A stretch of 64,000 nucleotides of DNA from Acidaminococcus hominis (GCF_900291475.1 NZ_OLMM01000005.1:302591-366590); one strand, 5' to 3'. Shown: positions 52,056 to 61,292, counted from the stretch's first letter. Numbers and translations are program-made. Notes: generated from the letters alone by a model not told the origin.

Positions 52056-53816
52056 GTGAAAAGAACAAATGTAACACCAAATCTGCTCAAACAGGTGTGG
52101 CACCTGACCCGAAGCTATTGGCGCAGTGAGGAAAAGAAAAAAGCCTACCTGCTCCTGGCAGCCATTCTGCTGCTGACCCTGGGTGTGGTGTTTATGCTGG
52201 TGCTGCTGAACGAATGGAACAATGCCTTCTATACGGCCCTGCAAGACTATCAGACGGAAGAAATCTTCCATCAGCTGAAACGTTTTACCGTTTTGGCCTT
52301 TATTTACATTATTTTGGCCGTTTACGCCTATTATCTCCAGCAGGTACTGATTCTGCACTGGCGCCGGTGGCTGACGGGCCGGTACATTGATGCCTGGCTC
52401 CAAAATAAGACCTATTACCGGCTGCAAATGTTCGGGAAAGATATGGATAACCCGGACCAAAGAATCAGTGAGGACGTGAACCTGTTCGTCACCGATACCC
52501 TGGGCTTTTTCGTAGGCATCATCAAGGCGGTGTGCACGCTGCTGTCCTTCGTGGTGATTCTCTGGCAGCTGTCCGGACCCTTTTCCTTCCAGCTGCTGGG
52601 CCGGACCTGGCAGGTTCCCGGGTATATGGTTTGGGTGGCCGTGGCCTACGCTGTAGTAGGCACCTGGCTGACCCACCGGGTGGGGCACAAACTGGTAGCC
52701 CTGAATTTCCTCCAGCAGCGCCGGGAGGCAGATTTCCGTTTCAGCATGATGCGGATGCGGGAGAACGCTGAAAGCGTAGCTTTCTATCATGGGGAAGAAC
52801 AGGAAGGCCGGGTCTTCAAAAACCGTTTTACCCTGCTGCTGGAAAACTTCTGGAAAATTGTTTTGAAGCAGAAGCAGCTGGTGTGGCTGAATTCCGGGTA
52901 TTCCCAGATTGCCATCATCTTTCCCTTTGTGGTGGCCATTCCCCGCTTCCTGCGCCGGGAACTGACCCTGGGCGGGCTGATGCAGGTGGCTACGGCCTTT
53001 GGCCGGGTCCAGGATGCCCTGTCCTACTTTGTGGATATGTATACTTCCCTGGCCGCCTGGCAGGCCGTGGTAGAGCGGCTTACCAGTTTTGAGGCCCATA
53101 TGGAGCTGGTGCAGGCGGCGGGCAGTGCTTCCCAGCTGGTCCAGGGAAGCTCCCCGGATGCAGCGCTCCATATCAAGGACCTGGAAGTGGACCTGCCCAA
53201 TGGGCAGCCCATTCTCCAGGGGCTGAATCTGACCCTGGAGCCGGGGAAAAACCTTTTGATTCAGGGCCTCAGCGGCAGCGGGAAAAGCACCCTGCTGCGC
53301 TGTCTGGCCGGTCTCTGGCCCTTTGTGAAAGGGGAAACGGACTTGCCCCCGGGCAGTACTGTCATGTTCATTCCCCAGCGCCCCTATTTGCCGTTAGGCA
53401 CCCTGCGGGATGCCATTCTGTATCCCGGCACCAGGGACCTGCCCGACGCCCACCTGCGTCAGGTACTGGCGGAGTGTCAAATTGGCTATTTGGCCAAGCA
53501 CCTTTTGGAAGAAGGGGACTGGGCCCACGTCTTTTCCTTGGGCGAGCAGCAGCGGCTGGCTTTTGCCCGGATTTTGATCTACCAGCCGGCCTGGCTGTTT
53601 ATGGATGAATCCACTTCGGCCCTGGATGAGGAAACCGAAGCCCGGATGTACCAATTGCTGGCAGAGAAGCTGCCGCATACCACCGTTATCAGTGTAGGAC
53701 ACAGAAGTTCCCTGCTTCAGTTCCACCAGCTGGTCCTGCATTTGGATAAAAATAAAAAAGAAGCAACGCTTCAGGCAGCGCCTGCTGCCCAAGACTGCCG
53801 CACGGCAGAATTTTGA
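52056..53816 (+). CDS. ABC transporter fused ATPase/permease, SbmA/BacA-like (YddA family)
   Basis: 586 residues. The N-terminal membrane domain (six segments) carries the SbmA/BacA signature (NEWNNAFYTALQDY, ILHWRRWLTGRYIDAWL, DNPDQRISEDVNLF). The C-terminal ATPase has GLSGSGKST, a FSLGEQQRLAFARIL signature and LFMDESTSALDEE. The family handles peptides, vitamins or long-chain compounds; substrate not predictable. GTG 52056 gives better spacing to AAGGGTG (52042-52048) than the in-frame GTG at 52050. Followed 15 bases later by an alanine symporter. Confidence 0.88.
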   Translation: MKRTNVTPNLLKQVWHLTRSYWRSEEKKKAYLLLAAILLLTLGVVFMLVLLNEWNNAFYTALQDYQTEEIFHQLKRFTVLAFIYIILAVYAYYLQQVLILHWRRWLTGRYIDAWLQNKTYYRLQMFGKDMDNPDQRISEDVNLFVTDTLGFFVGIIKAVCTLLSFVVILWQLSGPFSFQLLGRTWQVPGYMVWVAVAYAVVGTWLTHRVGHKLVALNFLQQRREADFRFSMMRMRENAESVAFYHGEEQEGRVFKNRFTLLLENFWKIVLKQKQLVWLNSGYSQIAIIFPFVVAIPRFLRRELTLGGLMQVATAFGRVQDALSYFVDMYTSLAAWQAVVERLTSFEAHMELVQAAGSASQLVQGSSPDAALHIKDLEVDLPNGQPILQGLNLTLEPGKNLLIQGLSGSGKSTLLRCLAGLWPFVKGETDLPPGSTVMFIPQRPYLPLGTLRDAILYPGTRDLPDAHLRQVLAECQIGYLAKHLLEEGDWAHVFSLGEQQRLAFARILIYQPAWLFMDESTSALDEETEARMYQLLAEKLPHTTVISVGHRSSLLQFHQLVLHLDKNKKEATLQAAPAAQDCRTAEF

Positions 53817-53831
53817 TGGGGGGAAACACCG

Positions 53832-55190
53832 ATGAATATTGAAACCTTGAATGCCATTGATTCCTTTGTCTGGGGACCACCGCTTCTGGTGCTGCTGGTA
53901 GGTACCGGTATTTTCCTCAGCCTGCGCCTGCACTTTCTCCAGATTTTCCGTCTGCCCCGTTCCCTGAAACTGATTTTCTCTGCAGAAAACCAGGGCGAAG
54001 GGGACATCGACAGCTTTAAGGCCCTGTGCACGGCCCTGGCTGCCACCGTGGGCACCGGGAACATTGTAGGGGTAGCCACTGCCGTGAAAGCCGGCGGCCC
54101 CGGCGCTATTTTCTGGATGTGGATGGCCGCCTTCTTTGGCATGGCCACAAAGTACGCAGAAGGCTGCCTGGCGGTAAAATACCGTACCGTGGATGATAAG
54201 GGTATGATTTCCGGCGGGCCCATGTACTACATCGAAAATGGCCTGGGCAAGGCCTACAAGCCCCTGGCTGTGGCCTTTGCCTTCTTTGGGGTACTGGTGG
54301 CCTATTTTGGCATTGGTACCTTTGCCCAGGTAAATTCCATTGTGGAAATTACCCAGCTGAATGCCGGCATTCCTGTAGTGTGGACGGCCGTGATTCTGAC
54401 CATTATCGTAGCCGGGGTTACCTTGGGCGGCCTTCAGAGCATTGCGGAAGCTGCTTCCAAAATTGTGCCGGCCATGGCTGTTATTTACTTGGCTTCTACC
54501 CTGGGTATTTTGGTAATCTTTGCGGACCGGATTCCTGCCGCCATTGTGGAAATCTTGACCGATGCCTTTACGCCTACCGCGGCTGTCGGCGGCTTTTTGG
54601 GCGCCAGCGTGCTTTTGGCCATGCGCAGCGGCGTAGCCCGGGGCGTTTTCTCCAACGAATCCGGTTTGGGCTCCGCACCTATTGTGGCTGCCGCAGCCAA
54701 AACCAATTGGCCGGCAGAACAGGGTCTGGTTTCCATGACAGGTACCTTTATTGATACTATCATCATCTGCACTCTGACCGGTTTGGTGATTGTCATCAGC
54801 GGCCAATGGACAACCGACCTGAACGGGGCGGCCTTGACCAACGCAGCCTTTGCCCAGGCGTATCCCACCTTTGGGGGCTACCTGCTGATGGTGGGGCTGG
54901 TGCTCTTTGCCTTTACTACCATTTTAGGCTGGAACTATTATGGGGAACGCTGCATGGAATACCTGGTGGGGACCAAGGGTATTATGCCCTACCGCATCGG
55001 TTTTATCATCCTGGTAGCGGCCGGGGCCTTTGTAAAACTGGAAGCCATCTGGATTTTGGCCGACATTGTAAACGGCCTGATGGCCATTCCTAACCTGATT
55101 GCCCTGCTGGGGCTGTCCGGGGTGGTTGTGGCGGAAACCAAAAAGTACAACCAGCACGTCAAGGAACAAAAACAGAAAAAAGCTGCCTAA
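53832..55190 (+). CDS. Sodium:alanine/glycine symporter (AGCS family)
   Basis: 452 residues, about 10-11 membrane segments. Family motifs: ALAATVGTGNIVGVATA and GGPGAIFWMWMAAFFGMATKYAEG near residues 65-120; FSNESGLGSAPI later. Imports alanine or glycine with Na+. Start after GGGGGG; downstream of and probably co-transcribed with the SbmA-like gene. Confidence 0.93.
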   Translation: MNIETLNAIDSFVWGPPLLVLLVGTGIFLSLRLHFLQIFRLPRSLKLIFSAENQGEGDIDSFKALCTALAATVGTGNIVGVATAVKAGGPGAIFWMWMAAFFGMATKYAEGCLAVKYRTVDDKGMISGGPMYYIENGLGKAYKPLAVAFAFFGVLVAYFGIGTFAQVNSIVEITQLNAGIPVVWTAVILTIIVAGVTLGGLQSIAEAASKIVPAMAVIYLASTLGILVIFADRIPAAIVEILTDAFTPTAAVGGFLGASVLLAMRSGVARGVFSNESGLGSAPIVAAAAKTNWPAEQGLVSMTGTFIDTIIICTLTGLVIVISGQWTTDLNGAALTNAAFAQAYPTFGGYLLMVGLVLFAFTTILGWNYYGERCMEYLVGTKGIMPYRIGFIILVAAGAFVKLEAIWILADIVNGLMAIPNLIALLGLSGVVVAETKKYNQHVKEQKQKKAA

Positions 55191-55210
55191 GGGCAGGGGC
55201 GTTCGCCCAT

Positions 55211-55257
55211 AAAAAAACTCTGTGCAAAAGGGAAGAAACTTTTGCACAGAGTTTTTG
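55211..55257. terminator. Bidirectional terminator between convergent genes
   Basis: AAAAACTCTGTGCAAAAG pairs with CTTTTGCACAGAGTTTTT around an 8-base loop. Confidence 0.9.
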
Positions 55258-55273
55258 TTTCAGCAGCTGGCAG

Positions 55274-56443
55274 CTAGACCAGTTGTTTGCGAAAATGCCA
55301 GTACAGATATAAGAGGGCTGCAGCGATTTCTACAGCCGGGCAAACCAGGCCGTACATCAAGGTGTAGCCAAAGGCGCCGGCAATGAGGCCCAGGGTGGCA
55401 GCAGCTATGCCCACGAGAATATCCAGGAACCAGAAGAAGGTGGCCGTGGCAGCGCCGGCTCGGGACAGGGGAGCGCTTTGGATGGCCAGGGTCTGGAAGG
55501 AAGGACTCAGGGCGCCAAAGCCCAGGCCCTGGACCACAGCGGCTGCGTACAGAGAGCTGGGAGTGGTAATTTGGCTGAACAGCACCAGCCCCAGGATAAA
55601 GGCCGCAAAGCCCGGCAGGATCAGGTAGACGGGCCCCAGGCTGTCAAATAGCCGGCCGATTACCGGGCGGCTTACCACAATGGACAGGGCAAATACGGCG
55701 AAAAACACCCCGGTTTGGCTGTCCATGGAAAGGCTGTGCAGGTATAGGGGAATGAAGGTAAGCACGCCGCCGTAGGCAAAGTACACCAGACCGCCCAAAA
55801 GGGCTGCAGGCAGGGATTTGATTTCCAAAAGACGCTCCAGCAGGGGACCTTCCGGCAGGTCCTGGGGCGCCGTAACGCTGGGGGCCAGGGGAACCAGAAA
55901 GGCCCCCAGCAGCATGGCTGCAGCTGCCAGGCTGAGAAACAGGAACAGGACGGAAATCCCCAGCAGCTGGTAGAGCAAAAGGCCGGCCAAGGGACCCACC
56001 ACCATGGCCAGGTTGGTGGTGACGGCAAAATAACCCACCCCTTCGCCCCGGCGGGAAGGGGGAATCACCAGTACCGCAATGGCAGCTGCGGTAGTAGTGG
56101 TCAGGGAAAACAGTACCCCATGGAAGGCCCGGAGCACGAAAATTTCTTCCAGCCCTGCCAAAAAGTTGAAGGCCAGCATCACCAGGTTAAACAGTACCAG
56201 GGCCAAAAGCAGCAGCTGCCGCTTGTTCTTCTTGTCGATGAGATAGCCGGCAAAGGGGCGGAACAGGCTGGTACCAATCTGAAATGAGGTCATGGCCAGG
56301 CCTGCCTGGACATCGCTGCCGCCAAATTCGGCAATAATAAACAGGGGCAGGGTGGATACCAGGATATATTGGGTGAGAAACTGAAAGAAATTGATGCCGC
56401 CCATACAAAGAAAGGGCGCGGTCCATAATTTTTCCTTAGGCAA
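55274..56443 (-). CDS. MFS transporter
   Basis: 389 residues, 12 membrane segments, drug-exporter-like (FRPFAGYLIDKKNKRQ after TM2 is the family loop). The start is TTG at 56443, supported by AAGGAG with 9-base spacing; the next in-frame ATG is 14 codons inside and would cut the first membrane segment. It has its own consensus promoter on this strand. Substrate unknown. Confidence 0.87.
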   Translation of the reverse strand: MPKEKLWTAPFLCMGGINFFQFLTQYILVSTLPLFIIAEFGGSDVQAGLAMTSFQIGTSLFRPFAGYLIDKKNKRQLLLLALVLFNLVMLAFNFLAGLEEIFVLRAFHGVLFSLTTTTAAAIAVLVIPPSRRGEGVGYFAVTTNLAMVVGPLAGLLLYQLLGISVLFLFLSLAAAAMLLGAFLVPLAPSVTAPQDLPEGPLLERLLEIKSLPAALLGGLVYFAYGGVLTFIPLYLHSLSMDSQTGVFFAVFALSIVVSRPVIGRLFDSLGPVYLILPGFAAFILGLVLFSQITTPSSLYAAAVVQGLGFGALSPSFQTLAIQSAPLSRAGAATATFFWFLDILVGIAAATLGLIAGAFGYTLMYGLVCPAVEIAAALLYLYWHFRKQLV

Positions 56444-56479
56444 AGAAAACGACTCCTTCCGCTCGCAGTGATACTCACC

Positions 56480-56507
56480 ATTGTACTCTGCCAGGAAAGC
56501 CTGTCAA
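56480..56507 (-). promoter_or_regulatory. Promoter of the MFS gene
   Basis: On the minus strand TTGACA (56507-56502), 16-bp spacer, TACAAT (56485-56480). The rest of the 301-bp gap is purine-rich (repeated GGAAAA/GAAAAA) with no coding signal. Confidence 0.75.
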
Positions 56508-56680
56508 TTGGAAATAGGAGTTTCTTGGAGTGGAAATAAAAAGGAAAAGGAAAAATGGCCCTGAAGGGGAAAAAATCCCTGAAAATTTCCGCTAAAAAGT
56601 AAAAATCCTTGTATACAGTGCCCATACGGGAAATAAAGGAAAAATAACGGGGATATACAAAAGTTTTACGGGCCGAAAAA

Positions 56681-56709
56681 TTGTCTTTAATTGGGGAAAA
56701 TAGTATAAT
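56681..56709 (+). promoter_or_regulatory. Promoter of the flavodiiron gene
   Basis: TTGTCT (56681-56686), 17-bp spacer, TATAAT (56704-56709). Confidence 0.75.
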
Positions 56710-56744
56710 GGGGATGAACTTATTTTTGAGAGGAGCTTTATCTT

Positions 56745-57941
56745 ATGAAAGCACGCGAAATTGCCAATGATATATTTGAAGTAGGCGTTCGGGATTGGAC
56801 CCTGAAAGATTTCCATGGGTTTGCCACCCCTCGGGGCGTCACCTACAATTCCTTCCTGCTGCTGGACGAAAAAATCTGCCTGATTGACGGGGTAAAAGCT
56901 CGTTATGCTGGAGACCAGCTGACTTATATCAGTTCCGTAGTGGAGCCTTCCAAAATTGACTACATTGTGGTCAACCACGTGGAACCGGACCATTCCGGCA
57001 GTCTGCCGGCTTTGGCCGCTGCCTGCCCCAAGGCTGTTTTCCTGTGCACGGTACAGGCTTCCAACGAACTGAAGGAACATTACGGGAATGTTTTTGACGG
57101 ACGGCTGCAGGTAGTAAAAACCGGCGAAAGCCTGAGCCTGGGCAAACGCTCTCTGGTATTCCATGCCATTCCCATGCTCCACTGGCCGGATTCCATGGTG
57201 ACCTACTGCCCGGAAGAACAAATCCTGTTCTCCAGTGATGCTTTTGGCCAGCACTACTGCTGCACCAAGCTGTTTGACGATGAAACGGAAGTGGCTGATA
57301 TGCTGTTTGAAGCCCAGAAGTACTTCGCCAATATTCTGATGCCCTATGCCAAACTGGTACCCAACGCAGTGAAATTCGTCCGCAGCCTGCCGCTGAAGAT
57401 GATCTGCTCCTGCCACGGCTGCATTTGGCGCACCAATATCGATGACATTCTGACCAAGTACGAACAATGGGGCCGGGGAGAAGCCATCAACCGGGTCCTG
57501 GTGGTATACGATACCATGTGGGGCGGCACCGAGGCCATGGCACGGGCCATGCTCCGGGGTATTGAAAAGCAGGGTATGCGGGCCAAACTGTACCGCTACG
57601 AAAGCTCCCTGAAGGCTGATGTAATCAGCGACCTGCTGACCGCCAAGGGAATCCTGATTGGTTCTCCTACCCAAAACTCCGGCATGATGCCCACCATCGG
57701 CGATTTGCTGACCTACCTGAAGGGCCTGAAGCCCTCCGGCAAGCTGGCTGCCGCTTTTGGTACCTACGGCTGGGCCGGCGGTGCAGAAAAGGATATGGAA
57801 GCCCTCATCAAGGCTTCCGGTATGGAACTGCTGCCGGGCTATAACGTAAAATGGCGGCCGCTGCCGGAAGAACTGGAAAAGGCAGAAAAATACGGCTTTG
57901 ACTTTGCCGAAACCGTTAGCCAGAAATTCCAGGAAAAATAA
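56745..57941 (+). CDS. Flavodiiron protein (A-type flavoprotein, O2/NO reductase)
   Basis: 398 residues. The N-terminal metallo-beta-lactamase domain binds the di-iron site: HVEPDHSG gives H78, E80, D82, H83, with further His and Asp ligands (SSDAFGQHYC, CSCHGCIW). The C-terminal flavodoxin domain begins near 250 (VVYDTMWGGTEAMARAM). Reduces oxygen to water or NO to N2O in anaerobes; the electron donor (rubredoxin or ferredoxin) is not adjacent. Start after GAGAGGAGC. Confidence 0.94.
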   Translation: MKAREIANDIFEVGVRDWTLKDFHGFATPRGVTYNSFLLLDEKICLIDGVKARYAGDQLTYISSVVEPSKIDYIVVNHVEPDHSGSLPALAAACPKAVFLCTVQASNELKEHYGNVFDGRLQVVKTGESLSLGKRSLVFHAIPMLHWPDSMVTYCPEEQILFSSDAFGQHYCCTKLFDDETEVADMLFEAQKYFANILMPYAKLVPNAVKFVRSLPLKMICSCHGCIWRTNIDDILTKYEQWGRGEAINRVLVVYDTMWGGTEAMARAMLRGIEKQGMRAKLYRYESSLKADVISDLLTAKGILIGSPTQNSGMMPTIGDLLTYLKGLKPSGKLAAAFGTYGWAGGAEKDMEALIKASGMELLPGYNVKWRPLPEELEKAEKYGFDFAETVSQKFQEK

Positions 57942-57978
57942 GAAGCGGACAATTGTGATAAAATAGCTGTGGGAAAAA

Positions 57979-58005
57979 TGGTAAGAGGTTTTGGCTTCTT
58001 ACCAT
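57979..58005 (+). terminator. Hairpin after the flavodiiron gene
   Basis: ATGGTAAGA/TCTTACCAT hairpin, followed by only TTTCC; a weak terminator or a leader hairpin of rlmB. Confidence 0.45.
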
Positions 58006-58032
58006 TTCCTGCTATATAAAACCGGAGGGTGC

Positions 58033-58776
58033 ATGCAGGATATTATTGTTGGAAGAAACGCTGTGCGGGAAGCGCTGCACAGCAGCCGTCCCTTGAATAA
58101 ATTGTGGGTCCAGACGGGCCTTCACGGGGGCAGTTTGGGAGAGCTTTTGGCCTTGGCCCAGGAACGGAAGATTCCTGTGGAAATGGTAAGCAAGGAAGTC
58201 CTGGACCATATGGCGGAAGGCCTTCGGCACCAGGGCATTGCCGCCCAGGGTGCTCCCGTAGCCTTCCAGGACCTGGATCAGGTGCTGACCAAGGTGGAGC
58301 AGCGGGGAGAAACACCCCTTTTGCTGCTTTTGGATGAACTTCAGGATCCCCAAAATGTAGGGGCCCTTATCCGGACCGCCAATGCGGCAGGAGTCCACGG
58401 GGTGCTGCTGCCCCAACGGCGCAGCTGTCCCTTAAATGCCGTGGTGGCCAAAATCTCCGCCGGGGCAGTGGAACACGTACCGGTAATCCAAATCGGCAAT
58501 ATTGCCCAGACCATGAAAAAGCTGAAGAAGCAAGGGTTCTGGATTGCCGGAGCGGATATGGACGGGGAAAACCTCTATTTTGACGCCAACCTGACGGGAC
58601 CCATGGTCCTGGTGGTGGGGGCGGAAGGCAAGGGCCTGGGACGCCTGGTCAAGGAAAATTGTGATTTTATTGTACGGATTCCCATGCTGGGAGAAGTGTT
58701 TTCCCTGAACGCTTCTGTGGCCGGGGGAATCCTGCTGTATGATATTGTGCGGCAGCGGCTATTGGCGGCACGCTGA
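58033..58776 (+). CDS. rlmB: 23S rRNA 2'-O-methyltransferase RlmB (TrmH family)
   Basis: SPOUT-class methyltransferase for a conserved guanosine in 23S rRNA. 247 residues: N-terminal substrate-binding domain (IIVGRNAVREAL), then knot motifs NVGALIRTANAAGVHG, VVGAEGKGLGRLV and SLNASVAGGILLYD. ATG 58033 follows GGAGGG (58024-58029). Neighbouring sigH is the usual Firmicute arrangement, but yacP between them is missing. Confidence 0.93.
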   Translation: MQDIIVGRNAVREALHSSRPLNKLWVQTGLHGGSLGELLALAQERKIPVEMVSKEVLDHMAEGLRHQGIAAQGAPVAFQDLDQVLTKVEQRGETPLLLLLDELQDPQNVGALIRTANAAGVHGVLLPQRRSCPLNAVVAKISAGAVEHVPVIQIGNIAQTMKKLKKQGFWIAGADMDGENLYFDANLTGPMVLVVGAEGKGLGRLVKENCDFIVRIPMLGEVFSLNASVAGGILLYDIVRQRLLAAR

Positions 58777-58819
58777 CGGACGGGGAATTGCTTTGCAGGG
58801 GGCAAAGGAGGGGAACTGT

Positions 58820-59575
58820 ATGACGCAGCTGGACGAAAGCAAGAAAAAGTATGAGGCGCTCAGTGATGAACAATTGATTGAGCGGATCCAGAAACAGGAT
58901 GATCGTCAGGCGCAGGATTACCTGCTGGCCAAGTACAAGGAGTTTGTGAAAATGAAGGCCAGCCGGTACTTTCTCATTGGGGCTGAGAAAGAGGACATGA
59001 TCCAGGAGGGGATGATTGGCCTTTTCAAAGCCATTCGGGATTACCGGCCGGACAAGAAGGCGTCTTTTAAGGTATTTGCGGAGCTATGCGTGAATCGGCA
59101 GATTATTTCGGCCATCAAGAGTGCTACCCGGCAAAAGCATAAACCTTTAAATACGTATGTATCCCTGGACAAACCTATTTTTGACGACGGCAAGGAACGG
59201 ACCATCATGGATATGCTGGGGGGCAGCCATGGAATTGAGCCGGAAAACCTGCTGGTGGATCAGGAAGAGTTTGCGGATATCGAAAAGAACGTGTCGGCCA
59301 TGCTGAGTTCCCTGGAGTGGCAGGTACTGTGCAAGTACCTGGAAAGCAAATCCTACCAGGATATTTCTGCTGAGCTGAAGCGGAGCACCAAATCCATTGA
59401 CAATGCGCTCCAGCGGGTGAAGCGGAAACTGGAAAAATACCTGAGTTCCCGGAACCACGAGCTGGACATCCGGACCCTGAACAAGGGCCTGCTGCTGATG
59501 GCAGCCAAGGAACATTTGGCCAACCAGGAGGAGCAGGAAAACCTGGAAGATATTGACAGGATTGATACACTTTGA
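58820..59575 (+). CDS. sigH: RNA polymerase sigma factor, SigH (Spo0H) type
   Basis: 251 residues of the sigma-70 family, RNA polymerase sporulation sigma-H group. Region 2 (YFLIGAEKEDMIQEGMIGLFKAIRDY, FKVFAELCVNRQIISAIKSATRQKHKPLNTYVSL) and region 4 (LSSLEWQVLCKYLESKSYQDISAELKRSTKSIDNALQRVKRKL). In Bacillus it drives early sporulation and competence genes. It directly follows rlmB, its usual neighbour. The downstream rpmG-secE-nusG genes found in Bacillus are absent. A C-terminal tail of about 45 residues exceeds the Bacillus protein. Start after AAAGGAGGGG. Confidence 0.93.
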   Translation: MTQLDESKKKYEALSDEQLIERIQKQDDRQAQDYLLAKYKEFVKMKASRYFLIGAEKEDMIQEGMIGLFKAIRDYRPDKKASFKVFAELCVNRQIISAIKSATRQKHKPLNTYVSLDKPIFDDGKERTIMDMLGGSHGIEPENLLVDQEEFADIEKNVSAMLSSLEWQVLCKYLESKSYQDISAELKRSTKSIDNALQRVKRKLEKYLSSRNHELDIRTLNKGLLLMAAKEHLANQEEQENLEDIDRIDTL

Positions 59576-59615
59576 AGCAGAATAGACAGAAAAAAGAGAA
59601 AATCAGTTTCACTTT

Positions 59616-59637
59616 GCAGGAAAATATTTTTTCCTGC
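59616..59637 (+). repeat. Hairpin between sigH and the P-loop gene
   Basis: GCAGGAAAA/TTTTCCTGC inverted repeat without a T tail. It may stop some transcription or be a regulatory stem. Confidence 0.4.
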
Positions 59638-59694
59638 CGAAAGGAAACAATATCCAGAAAATCTGCTCGGACATAGGAAAGGGAGGGCATACGC

Positions 59695-60156
59695 ATGAAT
59701 CAATTAGAAGAATTTGAACAACAGATTGCCGCCGTACGGGAAAAGGAAGAAAAGGTTTTGATTGTTACCGGCAAACCCGGCAGCGGCAAAAGCAAACTGA
59801 TGCGGGAAGCTGCAGAAGCCAAGGGCTGGGACTATATTGACGCTCGCCTGCTGATTACGGAAGAATTTCTGAAATTGCTGCCGGCGGAAAGAAGAAGCAA
59901 GGCCCCGGAAATGCTCAAGGACCAGCTGACTGGGCATCATGGGGACGTGATTATGCTGGACCGGGTACAGACCTTCTTTGTGCCTGTTTTCAACATCGAT
60001 CCCAAGAGCGTAATTGATGAACTGGGCAAAACCTATACTCTGGTCATTGCCTGGCCGGGTTATGTGAACAATGGCCTCTTGTGCTATGACAAATTCGATG
60101 GAACGGAATCCATCCGTTTGTCCGCCGCCAACTATACCATTTGGAATGTAGGGTGA
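59695..60156 (+). CDS. Small P-loop ATPase, BrxF-like
   Basis: 153 residues: a Walker A loop GKPGSGKSKL (26-35), a hydrophobic strand ending in Asp (DVIMLD, about 84-89, possible Walker B), and a short C-terminal alpha/beta part (TYTLVIAWPGYVNNGLLCY). Size and pattern resemble BrxF, the small P-loop protein of BREX type 3 phage defence, but no brxC, pglX, pglZ or brxL genes are nearby. It is encoded 4 bases before pfkA, so it is co-transcribed with a glycolytic gene. I see it as an orphan family member whose role is unknown. Start after AAAGGGAGGG. Confidence 0.6.
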   Translation: MNQLEEFEQQIAAVREKEEKVLIVTGKPGSGKSKLMREAAEAKGWDYIDARLLITEEFLKLLPAERRSKAPEMLKDQLTGHHGDVIMLDRVQTFFVPVFNIDPKSVIDELGKTYTLVIAWPGYVNNGLLCYDKFDGTESIRLSAANYTIWNVG

Positions 60157-60160
60157 TAGC

Positions 60161-61279
60161 ATGACAGAAGGGAAAACGGTAAGGGGCACTCTGGCTGTCC
60201 TGACAGGCGGCGGGGACTGCCCGGGCCTGAATGCCGTAATCCGAGCTGTAGTGAAGACCGCTATTTTCAACGGATATCAGATCTATGGTATTGCCAACGG
60301 CTTCCATGGTCTGATCAGCAATGACATGAAGCTGATGCAGCTGTCCGATGTATCCGGCATTTTGCCCCGGGGCGGCACGGTGCTGGGCACCACCAACCGG
60401 GATAATCCGTTCCACTATGCTTCCGGCGAAGCTGCCGACGGCAGCATCATCTACAAGGATATGCGGGAAGTGGTGGTAAAGAACCTGAAGGACCACGGCA
60501 TTGAATGCCTGGTGGTTATCGGCGGGGACGGCAGTCTGAAAATTGCCTACGACCTCCATCGGCTGTGCGGGGTGAACGTGGTGGGTGTACCCAAGACCAT
60601 TGATAACGACCTGCCCTGTACGGAACGGACCTTTGGCTTTGATACGGCTATGTCCATGGCCACGGAAGCTTTGGACCGGCTGCACACCACGGCAGAATCC
60701 CATCACCGGGTAATGGTGCTGGAAGTTATGGGGCGCTACGCAGGGTGGATTGCCCTGCACTCGGGGATTGCCGGCGGAGCCGATGTGATTTTGATTCCAG
60801 AAATTCCTTATGATATTGAAGCTGTTATCCGGAAAATCCGGCGGCGCCAGCAAAGCGGTAAGAAATTCAGCATCATTACGGTGGCTGAAGGGGCCAAGCC
60901 CATTGGCGGCGAGCTGACGGTTGCCCGGATTGTCAAGGACAGCTTTGAACCCATCCGCCTGGGCGGCGTGGGGGAGAAACTGGCAGAGGAAATTGAAGCC
61001 AAAACCGGAATTGAATCCCGCTGCACGGTGTTGGGGTATCTCCAGCGGGGCGGTTCACCTACAGCCTACGACCGGGTGCTTTCCACCCGCTATGGAGTGG
61101 CCGCAGTGGAAGCCTGTCTGGCAGGGGAATACAATGTGATGGTAGCCCTCCAGGCCAACCAGATTGTCCGGGTACCTATAGCTCAGGCTGCTTCGGAACC
61201 CCATCGGGTTCCCGTAGATTCGGATATTATCCGGGCCGGCCGCCATATTGGCATTTCCTTTGGGGACGAACAGCCCTGA
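60161..61279 (+). CDS. pfkA: 6-Phosphofructokinase
   Basis: Phosphorylates fructose 6-phosphate in glycolysis. 372 residues, longer than E. coli PfkA (320), of the mixed-substrate group. GGGDCPGLNA (16-25) and GGDGS (121-125) with Gly124 favour ATP over pyrophosphate; K145 in PKTIDND is typical of the PPi-type lineage. The combination is seen in ATP-using members of that lineage. The substrate part MGRYAGW is present. Start 4 bases after the upstream P-loop gene. Confidence 0.94.
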   Translation: MTEGKTVRGTLAVLTGGGDCPGLNAVIRAVVKTAIFNGYQIYGIANGFHGLISNDMKLMQLSDVSGILPRGGTVLGTTNRDNPFHYASGEAADGSIIYKDMREVVVKNLKDHGIECLVVIGGDGSLKIAYDLHRLCGVNVVGVPKTIDNDLPCTERTFGFDTAMSMATEALDRLHTTAESHHRVMVLEVMGRYAGWIALHSGIAGGADVILIPEIPYDIEAVIRKIRRRQQSGKKFSIITVAEGAKPIGGELTVARIVKDSFEPIRLGGVGEKLAEEIEAKTGIESRCTVLGYLQRGGSPTAYDRVLSTRYGVAAVEACLAGEYNVMVALQANQIVRVPIAQAASEPHRVPVDSDIIRAGRHIGISFGDEQP

Positions 61280-61292
61280 GGTACAAAAAAAC

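Noticed and set aside
59695..60156. Part of a complete BREX defence island
   Set aside because: Flanking genes are sigH, pfkA and uppP; no methylase, PglZ, BrxC or Lon-like protease is present, and codon use matches the neighbours.
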